Below are positions 9,060 through 18,096 of a stretch of DNA of 64,000 nt, in pieces. The translations under genes and the position numbers were made by a program. Origin of the DNA: Streptomyces sp. SCSIO 75703 (GTDB lineage: Bacteria; Actinomycetota; Actinomycetes; Streptomycetales; Streptomycetaceae); contig NZ_CP144555.1 in assembly GCF_036607905.1 (NCBI RefSeq), positions 5,146,001-5,210,000 of the forward strand, written 5' to 3'. The notes beneath the pieces are model-generated. The model worked only from the letters and a program-made list of their open reading frames with translations, was not told the DNA's origin and ran no database searches. Each line of letters begins with the position of its first letter. The first letter of the stretch is position 1.

Positions 9060-10757
9060 TCAGACGGGGGAGTGCACCCGCTCCACCCTCTGCGTGCCGC
9101 TGCGCGTGCGGTAGGAGCGCACCCAGGACGACGTCGCCGCCGGGTCGGTCCGGTCGGAGAGCGCGTAGTAGTCCATCTGGGCCCGCTCGGCGGTGAGGTC
9201 CAGCACGCCGTAGCCGTGCCGGTCGGTGTCGACCCAGTGGACGTGCCGGTTCGCGGCCCGGATCGCCGGCGCCGCGACGGCCGACACGGTGCCCTCGCGG
9301 ACCCGGAGGATGTCGTCGAGGTTGTCCGAGGTCACCGACGTGACGACGAACTCGGTGGCGGCCGAGCCGGAGAGCGGGTAGGTGCCCGCCTCGTACGGCA
9401 CGTCGTTGGCCCAGGCCATGTGGATGTCGCCGGTCAGGAAGACGGTGTTGCGGACGCCGTGGGCACGCAGGTGGCCGAGCAGTTCGCGCCGGTCGGCGGT
9501 GTAGCCGTCCCACTGGTCCGGGTTGACGGCGAGGCCCTCGCGGGGCAGGCCCAGCAGCTCGGCCAGCGGGCGCAGCAGGGTCGCCGACAGCGAGCCGATG
9601 GCGAACGGCGAGATCATCACCGAGTTGCCGACCAGCCGCCAGCCGGTGTCGGAGGAGGCCAGCCCCGCCTTGAGCCAGTCCAGTTGGGCCCGGCCGGTCA
9701 GCGTGCGGTCCGGGTCGTCCACCTCCCCGGCGCCGAAGGCGGCCTGCCGGGAGCGGAAGGAACGCAGGTCCAGCAGCGAGAGGTCGGCGAGGCGGCCGAA
9801 GCGCAGCCGGCGGTAGGTGGTGCCGGCGAGGGCCGGGCGGACCGGCATCCACTCGAAGTAGGCCCGCTTGGCGGCGGCCTGCCGGTCCGGCCAGGCGCCC
9901 TCTGCGCCCTCCGTGTGGTTCTCCGCGCCGCCCGCCCAGGTGTCGTTGGCGAACTCGTGGTCGTCCCAGATCGCCACCACCGGCGCCGCGGCGTGCAGCG
10001 CCTGGAGGTCGGGGTCGGTCTTGTGGCGAGCGTGCCGGGCGCGGTAGTCGGCGAGGGTGAGGATCTCGTGGGCGGGGGTGTGGGGGCGGACGACGGTGCC
10101 GCGGGTGCCGTAGTCGCCGGTGCCGTACTCGTAGAGGTAGTCGCCCAGGTGGAGCCAGGCGTCCAGGTCGCCGCGGGCCGCGAGGTGGCGGTAGGCGGAG
10201 AAGTAGCCGGCCTCCCAGTTGGCGCAGGAGACCACGCCGAAGCGGAGCCCCGCGACGTTCGCGTCGGCGGCGGGCGCGGTGCGGGTGCGGCCGGCGGGGG
10301 AGTCGGTGCCGCCGGCGGAGAAGCGGTACCAGTAGTCGGTGGCGGGGGCCAGGCCGCGCACGTCGGCCTTGACGGTGTGGTCGCCGGAGGCGGTCGCGGT
10401 GACCGTCCCCCGGGCGACGATCCGGGTGAACGCCCGGTCCGCGGCGACGGTCCAGGCGACCTCGGTATCGGGTCCGGCGCCCGATCCGGGCAGCGCCTCC
10501 GGGACCGGGGTCACCCGGGTCCACAGCAGCACGCCGTCGGGCAGCGGGTCGCCGGAGGCCACGCCGTGCAGGAAGGCGGGGGCCCGGCCGGCGGCGCCGG
10601 CCGGGAGGGCGGCGGCGAGGGGGGCCGCCAGGACGGCGCCGGCCGCGGCGGCCTTGACGACGGTGCGGCGGCTCGGGATCCCGCGACCGGTGGGGTCGCT
10701 GGGACCGGTGGGGTTCGTGGGGTCGATGTGGTCTGATGATCTGCGTCGACTGGTCAC
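9060..10757 (-). CDS. phoD: PhoD-type alkaline phosphatase, Tat-exported
   Basis: This 565-residue protein carries a twin-arginine signal (SRRTVVKAAAAG near residues 30-41, followed by an Ala-rich hydrophobic stretch). The mature part shows PhoD-family motifs: GVASGDPLPDGVLLWTR, an Fe/Ca-binding region with VVSCANWE, DDHEFANDTW, and the late metal ligands in FLTGDIHMAW. PhoD enzymes are secreted phosphodiesterase/phosphomonoesterases that release phosphate outside the cell and in Streptomyces belong to the phosphate-starvation regulon. I could not identify clear PHO boxes upstream, so PhoP control is family knowledge only. The start GTG at 10757 is chosen because it leads directly into the signal peptide. 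Confidence 0.92.
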   Translation of the reverse strand: MTSRRRSSDHIDPTNPTGPSDPTGRGIPSRRTVVKAAAAGAVLAAPLAAALPAGAAGRAPAFLHGVASGDPLPDGVLLWTRVTPVPEALPGSGAGPDTEVAWTVAADRAFTRIVARGTVTATASGDHTVKADVRGLAPATDYWYRFSAGGTDSPAGRTRTAPAADANVAGLRFGVVSCANWEAGYFSAYRHLAARGDLDAWLHLGDYLYEYGTGDYGTRGTVVRPHTPAHEILTLADYRARHARHKTDPDLQALHAAAPVVAIWDDHEFANDTWAGGAENHTEGAEGAWPDRQAAAKRAYFEWMPVRPALAGTTYRRLRFGRLADLSLLDLRSFRSRQAAFGAGEVDDPDRTLTGRAQLDWLKAGLASSDTGWRLVGNSVMISPFAIGSLSATLLRPLAELLGLPREGLAVNPDQWDGYTADRRELLGHLRAHGVRNTVFLTGDIHMAWANDVPYEAGTYPLSGSAATEFVVTSVTSDNLDDILRVREGTVSAVAAPAIRAANRHVHWVDTDRHGYGVLDLTAERAQMDYYALSDRTDPAATSSWVRSYRTRSGTQRVERVHSPV

Positions 10758-10787
10758 GGGCCATCAGATTACTGACGGGTACGCCAA

Positions 10788-10820
10788 CGGGCGGGCGAAA
10801 GGGGGAAGTTCGCCCGCCCG
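10788..10820 (-). terminator. Hairpin between the DsbA-like gene and phoD
   Basis: A perfect 12-bp stem CGGGCGGGCGAA / TTCGCCCGCCCG encloses a 9-nt loop. It lies 50 bp downstream of the stop of the DsbA-like gene and about 30 bp upstream of the phoD start, both on the minus strand, so it can separate the two units; a role in the phoD leader is the alternative. Confidence 0.6.
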
Positions 10821-10869
10821 CCGGTGCGAAGTGGCCGGGGCGTCACCGCCCGGCCGGCTCAGCCCGGGG

Positions 10870-11670
10870 TCACTTGGTGACGCCGGCCTCCTTGAGCGCG
10901 GCCTGCCATCCCTCGACGCTGCCCGGGTTCTCGATCACCTTGTCGTTGATCTTGACGGTCGGGGTCGACTCGACGCCCTCGGCGTTGTCGAAGGACTTGC
11001 TCATCCGCATCGCCCAGGCGTCGTAGGTGCCCTTCTCCAGGTCCTCCTGGAACTTCTTGTTGTCCTTGAGGGCATCGACCGTGTCGGCCACCTCGATCAG
11101 GTAGGAGTCCTTGGCGAACTCGTCGGTCGACTCCGAGGGGTGGTACTTCTCGGAGAACAGGGCGGCCTTGTACTCCAGGAAGGCGTCGGGGCCCACGTTC
11201 AGGGCGGCGCCGAGCGCGCTGAGCGCGTTCTTGGACCCGTCACCGGTGAGGTTGTTGTCCAGGAAGGTGCCGATGGTGAAGGAGAGCTTGTAGTCGCCGT
11301 CCTTCATGCCCTTGTTGACGGTCTCGCCGAGGCCCTGCTCGAAGGAGGCGCAGGCCGGGCAGCGCGGGTCCTCGTAGAGGTGGACCACGTTGTCCGTGGT
11401 GGAGTCGCCGAGCAGGACGGTGGTGCCGTCCTTGCCCGAGGTGTTGGCGGGCGCCACGACCTTGGCCTCGGCCGCCGCCTCCCACGCCGAGGGCTTGTTG
11501 CCCTGCACGACCGCGTAGCCGATGCCGCCGGCTATCGCCAGCACGCCGACGATGGAGCAGGCCACGACGATCTGGCGCTTGACCTTGTCGCGCTTGGCCT
11601 GGCGCTCGCGCTCCAGGCGCAGCCGCTCACGCGCCGCCGTCTTCGCCGACTGACTGTTCCGCTTGCTCAT
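10870..11670 (-). CDS. Membrane-anchored DsbA-like thiol oxidoreductase
   Basis: This 266-residue protein begins with a very basic cytoplasmic segment (MSKRNSQSAKTAARERLRLE) of about 36 residues, then one membrane helix (around 37-58) and an extracytoplasmic thioredoxin-fold domain of the DsbA/DSBA-like type. The active site is CPAC in DPRCPACASFEQG. A late cis-proline region is seen as GVESTPTVKIND. It probably forms or isomerises disulfides in exported proteins. The ATG at 11670 was preferred over a GTG 27 bp upstream because GGAGA is correctly placed. A paralogue of the same architecture lies at 41,661-42,434. Confidence 0.9.
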   Translation of the reverse strand: MSKRNSQSAKTAARERLRLERERQAKRDKVKRQIVVACSIVGVLAIAGGIGYAVVQGNKPSAWEAAAEAKVVAPANTSGKDGTTVLLGDSTTDNVVHLYEDPRCPACASFEQGLGETVNKGMKDGDYKLSFTIGTFLDNNLTGDGSKNALSALGAALNVGPDAFLEYKAALFSEKYHPSESTDEFAKDSYLIEVADTVDALKDNKKFQEDLEKGTYDAWAMRMSKSFDNAEGVESTPTVKINDKVIENPGSVEGWQAALKEAGVTK

Positions 11671-11745
11671 GGTGGTGTTCTCTCCGGGGACGCGCACACG
11701 GGCGTGTGCGGGGTGGTCGAAAGGGGGTCTGCGGTGCTCGGAAGG

Positions 11746-12471
11746 TCACGCGAAGGCGACCGAGCACGGCGGACCCCGCCGTCCCAGGCAGTGGGTGCGG
11801 ATCAGCTCGCGGGCGAGGGCCGGCAGCCCCGGCGCGGGGGCCGGGCGGCCGGGCGCCGGGGTCTGCCGCACGGCGACGGCGGCCACGGCGACCAGCAGCG
11901 GCCGGAAGGTGGTGGCGGCCACGGCGCGCAGCAACTGGGCGAGCGCCCGCTCGCCCCGGCGCAGCCAGGCCGCCGCGAGCAGCCCGACCCCGACGTGCGC
12001 GCCGAGCAGCAGCCAGGCGGTGGCGGGGTCGGCGTGGGCGAGCAGGGCCGCGAGCCGCTCGCTCTCGGCCCCGGTCACCCGGGTCAGCGGGGAGGCGCCG
12101 AGCGCCCCCAGACCGGTGCCGTCGCCGCACAGCACGTCGAGGCCGACGGAGCGCAGCGGGCCGGCGACGGGGCCGCCCACCGGTCCGTAGCACAGGTGCT
12201 GACCGGTGGTGAAGACCGTGTCGGCGGCCAGCTCCAGCGGGACCAGCAGGGCGGCGATCCGCCCGAAGCCGCGCTCGCGGCCGGCGAGCGCGTAGGCCGT
12301 GACGAACACGGCGGCGGTGACCGCCGCCACCGTGCGCACCGGCAGCGGGACCCCGGACAGCAGCACGTGCGACGCGGTGCCGAGCGTCACGACGAGTGCC
12401 GTGAACAGCGCCGCGCGCGCGAGTCTGAGGGGGGTCCCGGAAATGTCCATATCGAGGTCCGAGTGTGTCAT
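11746..12471 (-). CDS. Hypothetical integral membrane protein
   Basis: This 241-residue protein begins MTHSDLDMDISG and has five to six hydrophobic segments, starting with LFTALVVTLGTASHVLLSG and VAAVTAAVFVTAYAL. I recognise no enzymatic motif. His/Cys residues in TTGQHLCYG and DVLCGD lie between helices and could bind a metal or heme, but this is speculation. It sits 75 bp upstream of the DsbA-like gene on the same strand, so a link with thiol or envelope chemistry is possible from context only. Confidence 0.75.
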   Translation of the reverse strand: MTHSDLDMDISGTPLRLARAALFTALVVTLGTASHVLLSGVPLPVRTVAAVTAAVFVTAYALAGRERGFGRIAALLVPLELAADTVFTTGQHLCYGPVGGPVAGPLRSVGLDVLCGDGTGLGALGASPLTRVTGAESERLAALLAHADPATAWLLLGAHVGVGLLAAAWLRRGERALAQLLRAVAATTFRPLLVAVAAVAVRQTPAPGRPAPAPGLPALARELIRTHCLGRRGPPCSVAFA

Positions 12472-12528
12472 GCGGGCCGGTAAGAGGCCCCTAAAGGCTT
12501 CCTGTGACTTCTGTGAGGCGGGCCACGG

Positions 12529-13875
12529 TCACAGTCCGGGGATGCGGCCGTTGCGGATGAGGCCGGCGAAGATCTGGTGGTCGGCCCGCGCGCGGGCCCC
12601 GTAGGAGTGGGCGAAGTCGACCAGGAGCGGGGCGAAGCCCTCCTCGTCGGCCGCGATCGCCGCGTCGATGGCCCGCTCGGTGGAGAAGGGCACTGGGGAC
12701 TTTCCGGACCGGTCGTCGGCCGCCGCGTGCAGGGTGGCGGTGGCCCGGCCCAGGTCGGCGACCACCCCGGCGATCTCCTCCGGGTCGTCGATGTCGTCCC
12801 AGTCCAGGTCCACGGCGTACGGCGAGACCTCGGCGACGAACCGGCCCGCGCCGTCCAGCTCGGTCCAGCCCAGCCACGGGTCGGCGTGCGCCTGGAGGGC
12901 CCGCTGGGAGATCACCGTGCGGTGCCCCTCGTGCCGGAAGCGGTCGCGGATCGCCGGGTCGGTGACGTGCCGGGAGACCGCCGGGGTCCGGCCCTGCCTG
13001 ACGCGGATCACGACGTCGTTCTCCAGGGCGTCGCTGGCGCCCTCCAGCAGGATGTCGTACGACGGCGGGCCGGCCGAGCCGATGCCGATGCCCCGGCGCC
13101 CCATGATGTCCTTGACCCGGTAGGAGTCCGGACGGGTCGGCGAGGACTCCGGCAGCGTCTCCAGGTACCCGTCGAAGGCGTCCAGCACCTTGTACCGCGT
13201 GGCCGCGTCCAGCTCGACCGAGCCGGCGCCGGGCGCGAAGCGGCGCTCGAAGTCGCGGATCTCGGTCATCGAGTCCAGCAGCCCGGACCGGGTCAGCGAG
13301 CGGGCGTCGCGCAGCACGTCCAGCAGCGGGCCCTCGGCGGTGTCCAGGGTGAGGGGCGGGACCTCGTCGCTTGCGGCGCCGGTGGCCAGCGCGTGGATCC
13401 GTGCCCGGTACGCGGCGGCGCAGCCCCGCACCAGCCCGGAGATCTGCTCGTCGGAGAGCGCCTTCGCGTACCCGATCAGCGCGACGGAGGCCGCGAGGCG
13501 CTTGAGGTCCCAGGTGAAGGGGCCGACGTACGCCTCGTCGAAGTCGTTGACGCCGAGGACGAGGCGGCCGGTGGCGTCCATGCGGGTGCCGAAGCTCCCC
13601 GCGTGCAGATCGCCGTGGATCCACACCCGGGAGGTCCGCTCGTCCAGGTAGGGGGCGTGGTGGGCGCTGCCGGTGCCGCGCGGGGCCTCCCGGTCCAGGT
13701 CGTGGTGGAAGAGGCACGCCGCGCCCCGGTGGAACGCGAAGGCCGAGGCCGCCATCCTCCGGAAGGTGACCCGGAACGCGGCGGGGTCGGCGGCGAGCTG
13801 CTCGCCGAAGGCGGTGTCGAAGACGGCGAGGATCTCCTCGCCGCGGTGCTCGTCGTCGAGCTGCGGGGCCGACAT
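12529..13875 (-). CDS. DUF2252 family protein
   Basis: This 448-residue protein matches the DUF2252 pattern, a family with a protein-kinase/aminoglycoside-phosphotransferase-like fold. Visible features are FRRMAASAFAFHRGAACLF near the N-terminus, WIHGDLHAGSFGT (a kinase-like catalytic loop, HGDLHxxNF), then NDFDEAYVGPFTWDLKRLA. Its substrate is not known. ATG 13875 is supported by AGGAGG 9 bases upstream; the open frame extends to 13938 but without a site. It is the first gene of a minus-strand run toward phoD and is divergent from dnaE. Confidence 0.88.
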   Translation of the reverse strand: MSAPQLDDEHRGEEILAVFDTAFGEQLAADPAAFRVTFRRMAASAFAFHRGAACLFHHDLDREAPRGTGSAHHAPYLDERTSRVWIHGDLHAGSFGTRMDATGRLVLGVNDFDEAYVGPFTWDLKRLAASVALIGYAKALSDEQISGLVRGCAAAYRARIHALATGAASDEVPPLTLDTAEGPLLDVLRDARSLTRSGLLDSMTEIRDFERRFAPGAGSVELDAATRYKVLDAFDGYLETLPESSPTRPDSYRVKDIMGRRGIGIGSAGPPSYDILLEGASDALENDVVIRVRQGRTPAVSRHVTDPAIRDRFRHEGHRTVISQRALQAHADPWLGWTELDGAGRFVAEVSPYAVDLDWDDIDDPEEIAGVVADLGRATATLHAAADDRSGKSPVPFSTERAIDAAIAADEEGFAPLLVDFAHSYGARARADHQIFAGLIRNGRIPGL

Positions 13876-14087
13876 CGCCGGGTGCCTCCTGACGCGGGTG
13901 GTGCGTGACGGGTGGAGCGGAGCCTTCACGCGGACCAACGTGCGAGGGGGAACGGGAGTGCCCGTGATCCCCCGCGGGAAGGAGCGCGGGGCAGCCCCCG
14001 CGGTGTCGGTCCCGCGGCATAGACTTCGACGCTGACCCCCCGGACTGTCCGCAGCCCGTCGCCCGCAGTTCTCCCAGGAGGCCGCCC

Positions 14088-17000
14088 GTGTCCAAGGCGC
14101 CGTTCACGCACCTGCACGTCCACACCCAGTACTCGCTGCTGGACGGTGCCGCGCGGCTGAAGGACATGTTCGACGCGTGCAACGAGATGGGCATGACGCA
14201 CATCGCCATGTCCGACCACGGCAACCTGCACGGCGCGTACGACTTCTTCCACTCCGCGCAGAAGGCCGGGGTCACCCCGATCATCGGCATCGAGGCGTAC
14301 GTGGCGCCCGAGTCGCGCCGCAACAAGCGGAAGATCCAGTGGGGCCAGCCGCACCAGAAGCGCGACGACGTCTCCGGCTCTGGCGGTTACACCCACAAGA
14401 CCATGTGGGCGGTGGACCGCACCGGACTGCACAACCTCTTCCGCCTCTCCTCCGACGCGTACGCCGAGGGCTGGCTGCAGAAGTGGCCGCGGATGGACAA
14501 GGAGACCATCTCCCAGTGGTCCGAGGGGATCGTCGCCTCCACCGGCTGCCCCTCCGGCGAGATCCAGACCCGGCTGCGCCTCGGCCACTTCGACGAGGCG
14601 CTGAAGGCGGCCTCCGACTACCAGGACATCTTCGGCAAGGACCGGTACTTCCTGGAGCTGATGGACCACGGCATCGACATCGAGCACCGGGTCCGCGACG
14701 GCCTCCTGGAGATCGGCAGGAAGCTCGGCATCCCGCCGCTGGTCACCAACGACTCGCACTACACCTACGCGCACGAGGCGACCGCCCACGACGCCCTGCT
14801 GTGCATCCAGACCGGCAAGAACCTCTCCGACCCGGACCGCTTCAAGTTCGACGGCACCGGCTACTACCTGAAGTCCACGGACGAGATGTACGCCATCGAC
14901 TCCTCCGACGCCTGGCAGGAGGGGTGCGCCAACACGCGCCTGGTCGCCGAGATGGTCGACACCACCGGCATGTTCGACAAGCGCGACCTGATGCCGAAGT
15001 TCGACATCCCGGACGGCCACACCGAGGTCACCTGGTTCCAGGAGGAGGTCCGCCGCGGGATGGCCCGCCGCTTCCCCGGCGGCGTCCCCGAGGACCGGCA
15101 GAAGCAGGCCGAGTACGAGATGGACGTCATCATCCAGATGGGCTTCCCGGGGTACTTCCTCGTGGTCGCCGACTTCATCATGTGGGCGAAGAACCAGGGC
15201 ATCGCCGTCGGCCCCGGCCGCGGCTCCGCGGCCGGCTCGATCGTGGCGTACGCGATGGGCATCACCGACCTCGACCCCATCCCGCACGGACTGATCTTCG
15301 AGCGGTTCCTCAACCCCGAGCGCGTCTCCATGCCCGACGTCGACATCGACTTCGACGAGCGCAGGCGCGTCGAGGTGATCCGGTACGTGACCGAGAAGTA
15401 CGGCGCCGACAAGGTCGCCATGATCGGCACCTACGGCACCATCAAGGCCAAGAACGCCATCAAGGACTCCGCGCGCGTGCTGGGCTACCCGTACGCGATG
15501 GGCGACCGCATCACCAAGGCCATGCCCGCCGACGTCCTCGGCAAGGGCATCAACCTCGACGGCATCACCAACCCCGAGCACCCCCGCTACTCCGAGGCGG
15601 GCGAGGTCCGGGCGATGTACGAGAACGAACCGGACGTGAAGAAGGTCATCGACACCGCGAAGGGTGTCGAGGGCCTGGTGCGGCAGATGGGCGTGCACGC
15701 CGCCGGCGTCATCATGTCCAGCGAGACCATCACCGACCACGTCCCCGTCTGGGTCAGGCACTCGGACCAGGTCACCATCACGCAGTGGGACTACCCGAGC
15801 TGCGAGTCGCTCGGCCTGCTGAAGATGGACTTCCTCGGCCTGCGCAACCTCACGATCATGGACGACGCCGTCAAGATGGTGAAGTCCAACAAGGGGATCG
15901 ACATCGATCTCCTCAGCCTCCCGCTCGACGACCCGACCACCTTCGAACTGCTCCAGCGCGGCGACACCCTCGGCGTCTTCCAGTTCGACGGCGGCCCCAT
16001 GCGCTCCCTGCTGCGCATGATGAAGCCCGACAACTTCGAGGACATCTCCGCCGTCTCCGCCCTGTACCGGCCGGGCCCGATGGGCATGAACTCGCACATC
16101 AACTACGCCCTGCGCAAGAACGGCCAGCAGGAGATCACGCCCATCCACCCGGAGCTGGAGGAGCCGCTCAAGGAGGTCCTGGACGTCACCTACGGCCTGA
16201 TCGTCTACCAGGAGCAGGTGCAGAAGGCCGCCCAGATCATCGCCGGCTACTCGCTCGGCGAGGCCGACATCCTCCGCCGCGTGATGGGCAAGAAGAAGCC
16301 GGAGGAACTGGAGAAGAACTTCGTCATCTTCCAGGCCGGCGCCCGCAAGAACGGGTACAGCGACGGAGCCATCCAGGGGCTCTGGGACGTGCTGGTCCCG
16401 TTCGCCGGATACGCGTTCAACAAGGCGCACTCGGCCGCGTACGGACTGGTCTCCTACTGGACCGCCTACCTGAAGGCCAACCACCCGGCCGAGTACATGG
16501 CCGCGCTGCTCACCTCGGTCAAGGACGACAAGGACAAGTCGGCGGTCTACCTCAACGAGTGCCGGCACATGGGCATCCGGGTGCTGCCGCCCAACGTCAA
16601 CGAGTCCGAGTCCAACTTCGCCGCCCAGGGCGACGACGTGATCCTCTTCGGCCTCTCCGCCGTGCGCAACGTCGGCACCAACGTGGTCGAGTCGATCATC
16701 CGCTGCCGCAAGGCCAAGGGGAAGTACTCCTCCTTCCCGGACTACCTGGACAAGGTCGACGCCGTGGTCTGCAACAAGCGGACCACCGAGTCGCTGATCA
16801 AGGCCGGCGCCTTCGACACCCTGGGGCACACCCGCAAGGGCCTCACCGCGCAGTACGAGCCGATGATCGACAACGTGGTCGCGGTCAAGCGCAAGGAGGC
16901 CGAGGGGCAGTTCGACCTCTTCGGCGGCATGGGCGACGAGCAGGGCGACGAACCGGGCTTCGGGCTGGACGTCGTCTTCGCCGACGACGAGTGGGAGAAG

Positions 17001-17627
17001 ACCTACCTCCTCGCCCAGGAGCGCGAGATGCTCGGCCTCTACGTCTCCAACCACCCGCTCTTCGGGCTGGAGCACGTGCTCGCCGACAAGGCCGACGCGG
17101 GCATCTCCCAGCTCACCGGCGGCGACTTCGGCGACGGCGCGGTCGTCACCATCGGCGGCATCATCTCCGGGCTCCAGCGCAAGATGACCAAGCAGGGCAA
17201 CGCCTGGGCCATCGCCACCGTCGAGGACCTCGCCGGCGCCATCGAGTGCATGTTCTTCCCGGCCACCTACCAGTTGGTCTCCACCCAACTCGTCGAGGAC
17301 GCCGTGGTCTTCGTCAAGGGCCGCCTCGACAAGCGCGAGGACGTGCCCCGGCTGGTCGCCATGGAACTCCAGGTCCCCGACCTGTCGAACGCCGGCACCA
17401 ACGCCCCCGTGGTCCTCACCATCCCCGCCACCCGGGTCACCCCGCCCATGGTCAGCCGGCTCGGCGAGATCCTCACCCACCACAAGGGCGACAGCGAGGT
17501 CCGGATCAGGCTCCAGGGCCCGACCAAGACCACCGTGCTGCGCCTGGACCGGCACCGGGTGAAGCCGGACCCAGCCCTCTTCGGCGACCTCAAGGTGCTG
17601 CTCGGCCCGTCCTGCCTGGCCGGCTGA
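14088..17627 (+). CDS. dnaE: DNA polymerase III alpha subunit
   Basis: This is the 1,179-residue catalytic subunit of the replicative polymerase. An N-terminal PHP domain begins FTHLHVHTQYSLLDG. The C-family polymerase core has the catalytic aspartates in DVDID (residues 417-421), the GPGRGSAAGS motif before it and FVKYAFNKAHSA-like FAGYAFNKAHSAAY later. A helix-hairpin-helix region and an OB-fold (about residues 1015-1060, VVTIGGIISG) follow. The start is GTG 14088 with CAGGAGG 8-9 bases upstream. The PHP domain keeps histidines and aspartates expected for metal binding. It is a single-gene unit with a terminator directly downstream. Confidence 0.97.
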   Translation: MSKAPFTHLHVHTQYSLLDGAARLKDMFDACNEMGMTHIAMSDHGNLHGAYDFFHSAQKAGVTPIIGIEAYVAPESRRNKRKIQWGQPHQKRDDVSGSGGYTHKTMWAVDRTGLHNLFRLSSDAYAEGWLQKWPRMDKETISQWSEGIVASTGCPSGEIQTRLRLGHFDEALKAASDYQDIFGKDRYFLELMDHGIDIEHRVRDGLLEIGRKLGIPPLVTNDSHYTYAHEATAHDALLCIQTGKNLSDPDRFKFDGTGYYLKSTDEMYAIDSSDAWQEGCANTRLVAEMVDTTGMFDKRDLMPKFDIPDGHTEVTWFQEEVRRGMARRFPGGVPEDRQKQAEYEMDVIIQMGFPGYFLVVADFIMWAKNQGIAVGPGRGSAAGSIVAYAMGITDLDPIPHGLIFERFLNPERVSMPDVDIDFDERRRVEVIRYVTEKYGADKVAMIGTYGTIKAKNAIKDSARVLGYPYAMGDRITKAMPADVLGKGINLDGITNPEHPRYSEAGEVRAMYENEPDVKKVIDTAKGVEGLVRQMGVHAAGVIMSSETITDHVPVWVRHSDQVTITQWDYPSCESLGLLKMDFLGLRNLTIMDDAVKMVKSNKGIDIDLLSLPLDDPTTFELLQRGDTLGVFQFDGGPMRSLLRMMKPDNFEDISAVSALYRPGPMGMNSHINYALRKNGQQEITPIHPELEEPLKEVLDVTYGLIVYQEQVQKAAQIIAGYSLGEADILRRVMGKKKPEELEKNFVIFQAGARKNGYSDGAIQGLWDVLVPFAGYAFNKAHSAAYGLVSYWTAYLKANHPAEYMAALLTSVKDDKDKSAVYLNECRHMGIRVLPPNVNESESNFAAQGDDVILFGLSAVRNVGTNVVESIIRCRKAKGKYSSFPDYLDKVDAVVCNKRTTESLIKAGAFDTLGHTRKGLTAQYEPMIDNVVAVKRKEAEGQFDLFGGMGDEQGDEPGFGLDVVFADDEWEKTYLLAQEREMLGLYVSNHPLFGLEHVLADKADAGISQLTGGDFGDGAVVTIGGIISGLQRKMTKQGNAWAIATVEDLAGAIECMFFPATYQLVSTQLVEDAVVFVKGRLDKREDVPRLVAMELQVPDLSNAGTNAPVVLTIPATRVTPPMVSRLGEILTHHKGDSEVRIRLQGPTKTTVLRLDRHRVKPDPALFGDLKVLLGPSCLAG

Positions 17628-17640
17628 GCCGCGCCGACGC

Positions 17641-17675
17641 GAAGGGGCGCGCCCGGCATCCGGGCGCGCCCCTTC
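17641..17675 (+). terminator. dnaE terminator
   Basis: A perfect 16-bp inverted repeat GAAGGGGCGCGCCCGG / CCGGGCGCGCCCCTTC with a CAT loop begins 13 bp after the dnaE stop. The convergent small gene ends at 17713, so it may serve both directions. Confidence 0.85.
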
Positions 17676-17712
17676 GGGCGTCTTCGGACGGTCACCGTCC
17701 GTGACGCGGTGA

Positions 17713-17871
17713 TCAGTTGTGCCCGAAGCGCTTCTGCCGCTTGCGGGAGTCCATGTCGCCGGGGGTCACCTGCGGCGTGTGCTCGTCCGCCTCTCGGCCG
17801 GCCGGCCGGTCCTGCGGCGCGCCGCGTTCGGTCCGGGGCTGCTTACGATCACGATTCTTGTTCTTGGCCAT
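17713..17871 (-). CDS. Small basic protein, 52 residues
   Basis: This short frame begins MAKNKNRDRKQPRTERG and ends DSRKRQKRFGHN. AGGAGG lies 8 bases before the ATG (minus strand), which strongly supports translation. The protein is rich in K, R, E, D and Q and has no hydrophobic segment; it is predicted to be soluble and disordered. Such lysine/arginine-rich small proteins of unknown role are common in streptomycetes. The gene is divergent from the NYN-domain gene and convergent with dnaE. Confidence 0.75.
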   Translation of the reverse strand: MAKNKNRDRKQPRTERGAPQDRPAGREADEHTPQVTPGDMDSRKRQKRFGHN

Positions 17872-18096
17872 GGTGATCTGCCTCCTGAGGGGGATCTAGG
17901 GGCCAGGGCCGCGACCAGATTCACATAACCTGACAAGAAGCGCATGTTGGACAATTACCGTGCGTGACAGGGCTGGTCGGGCCGTGCGGTGCGCACACGC
18001 CACGCCGAAGATCGAGTTCGGACACGTTAACCCCCGCACGGTCGGGCAGACTCGAAGGAAGCCCGAAGCAAACCTCCCGGAAAGAGGGTGGACCAC

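Noticed and set aside
10758..10869. PHO box upstream of phoD
   Set aside because: No convincing direct repeats close to GTTCACC were seen in the spacer.
13926..17555. Long minus-strand open frame opposite dnaE
   Set aside because: It is antisense to dnaE, which has all polymerase motifs, and its residue composition (V, L, G, D, H) is typical of antisense shadows.
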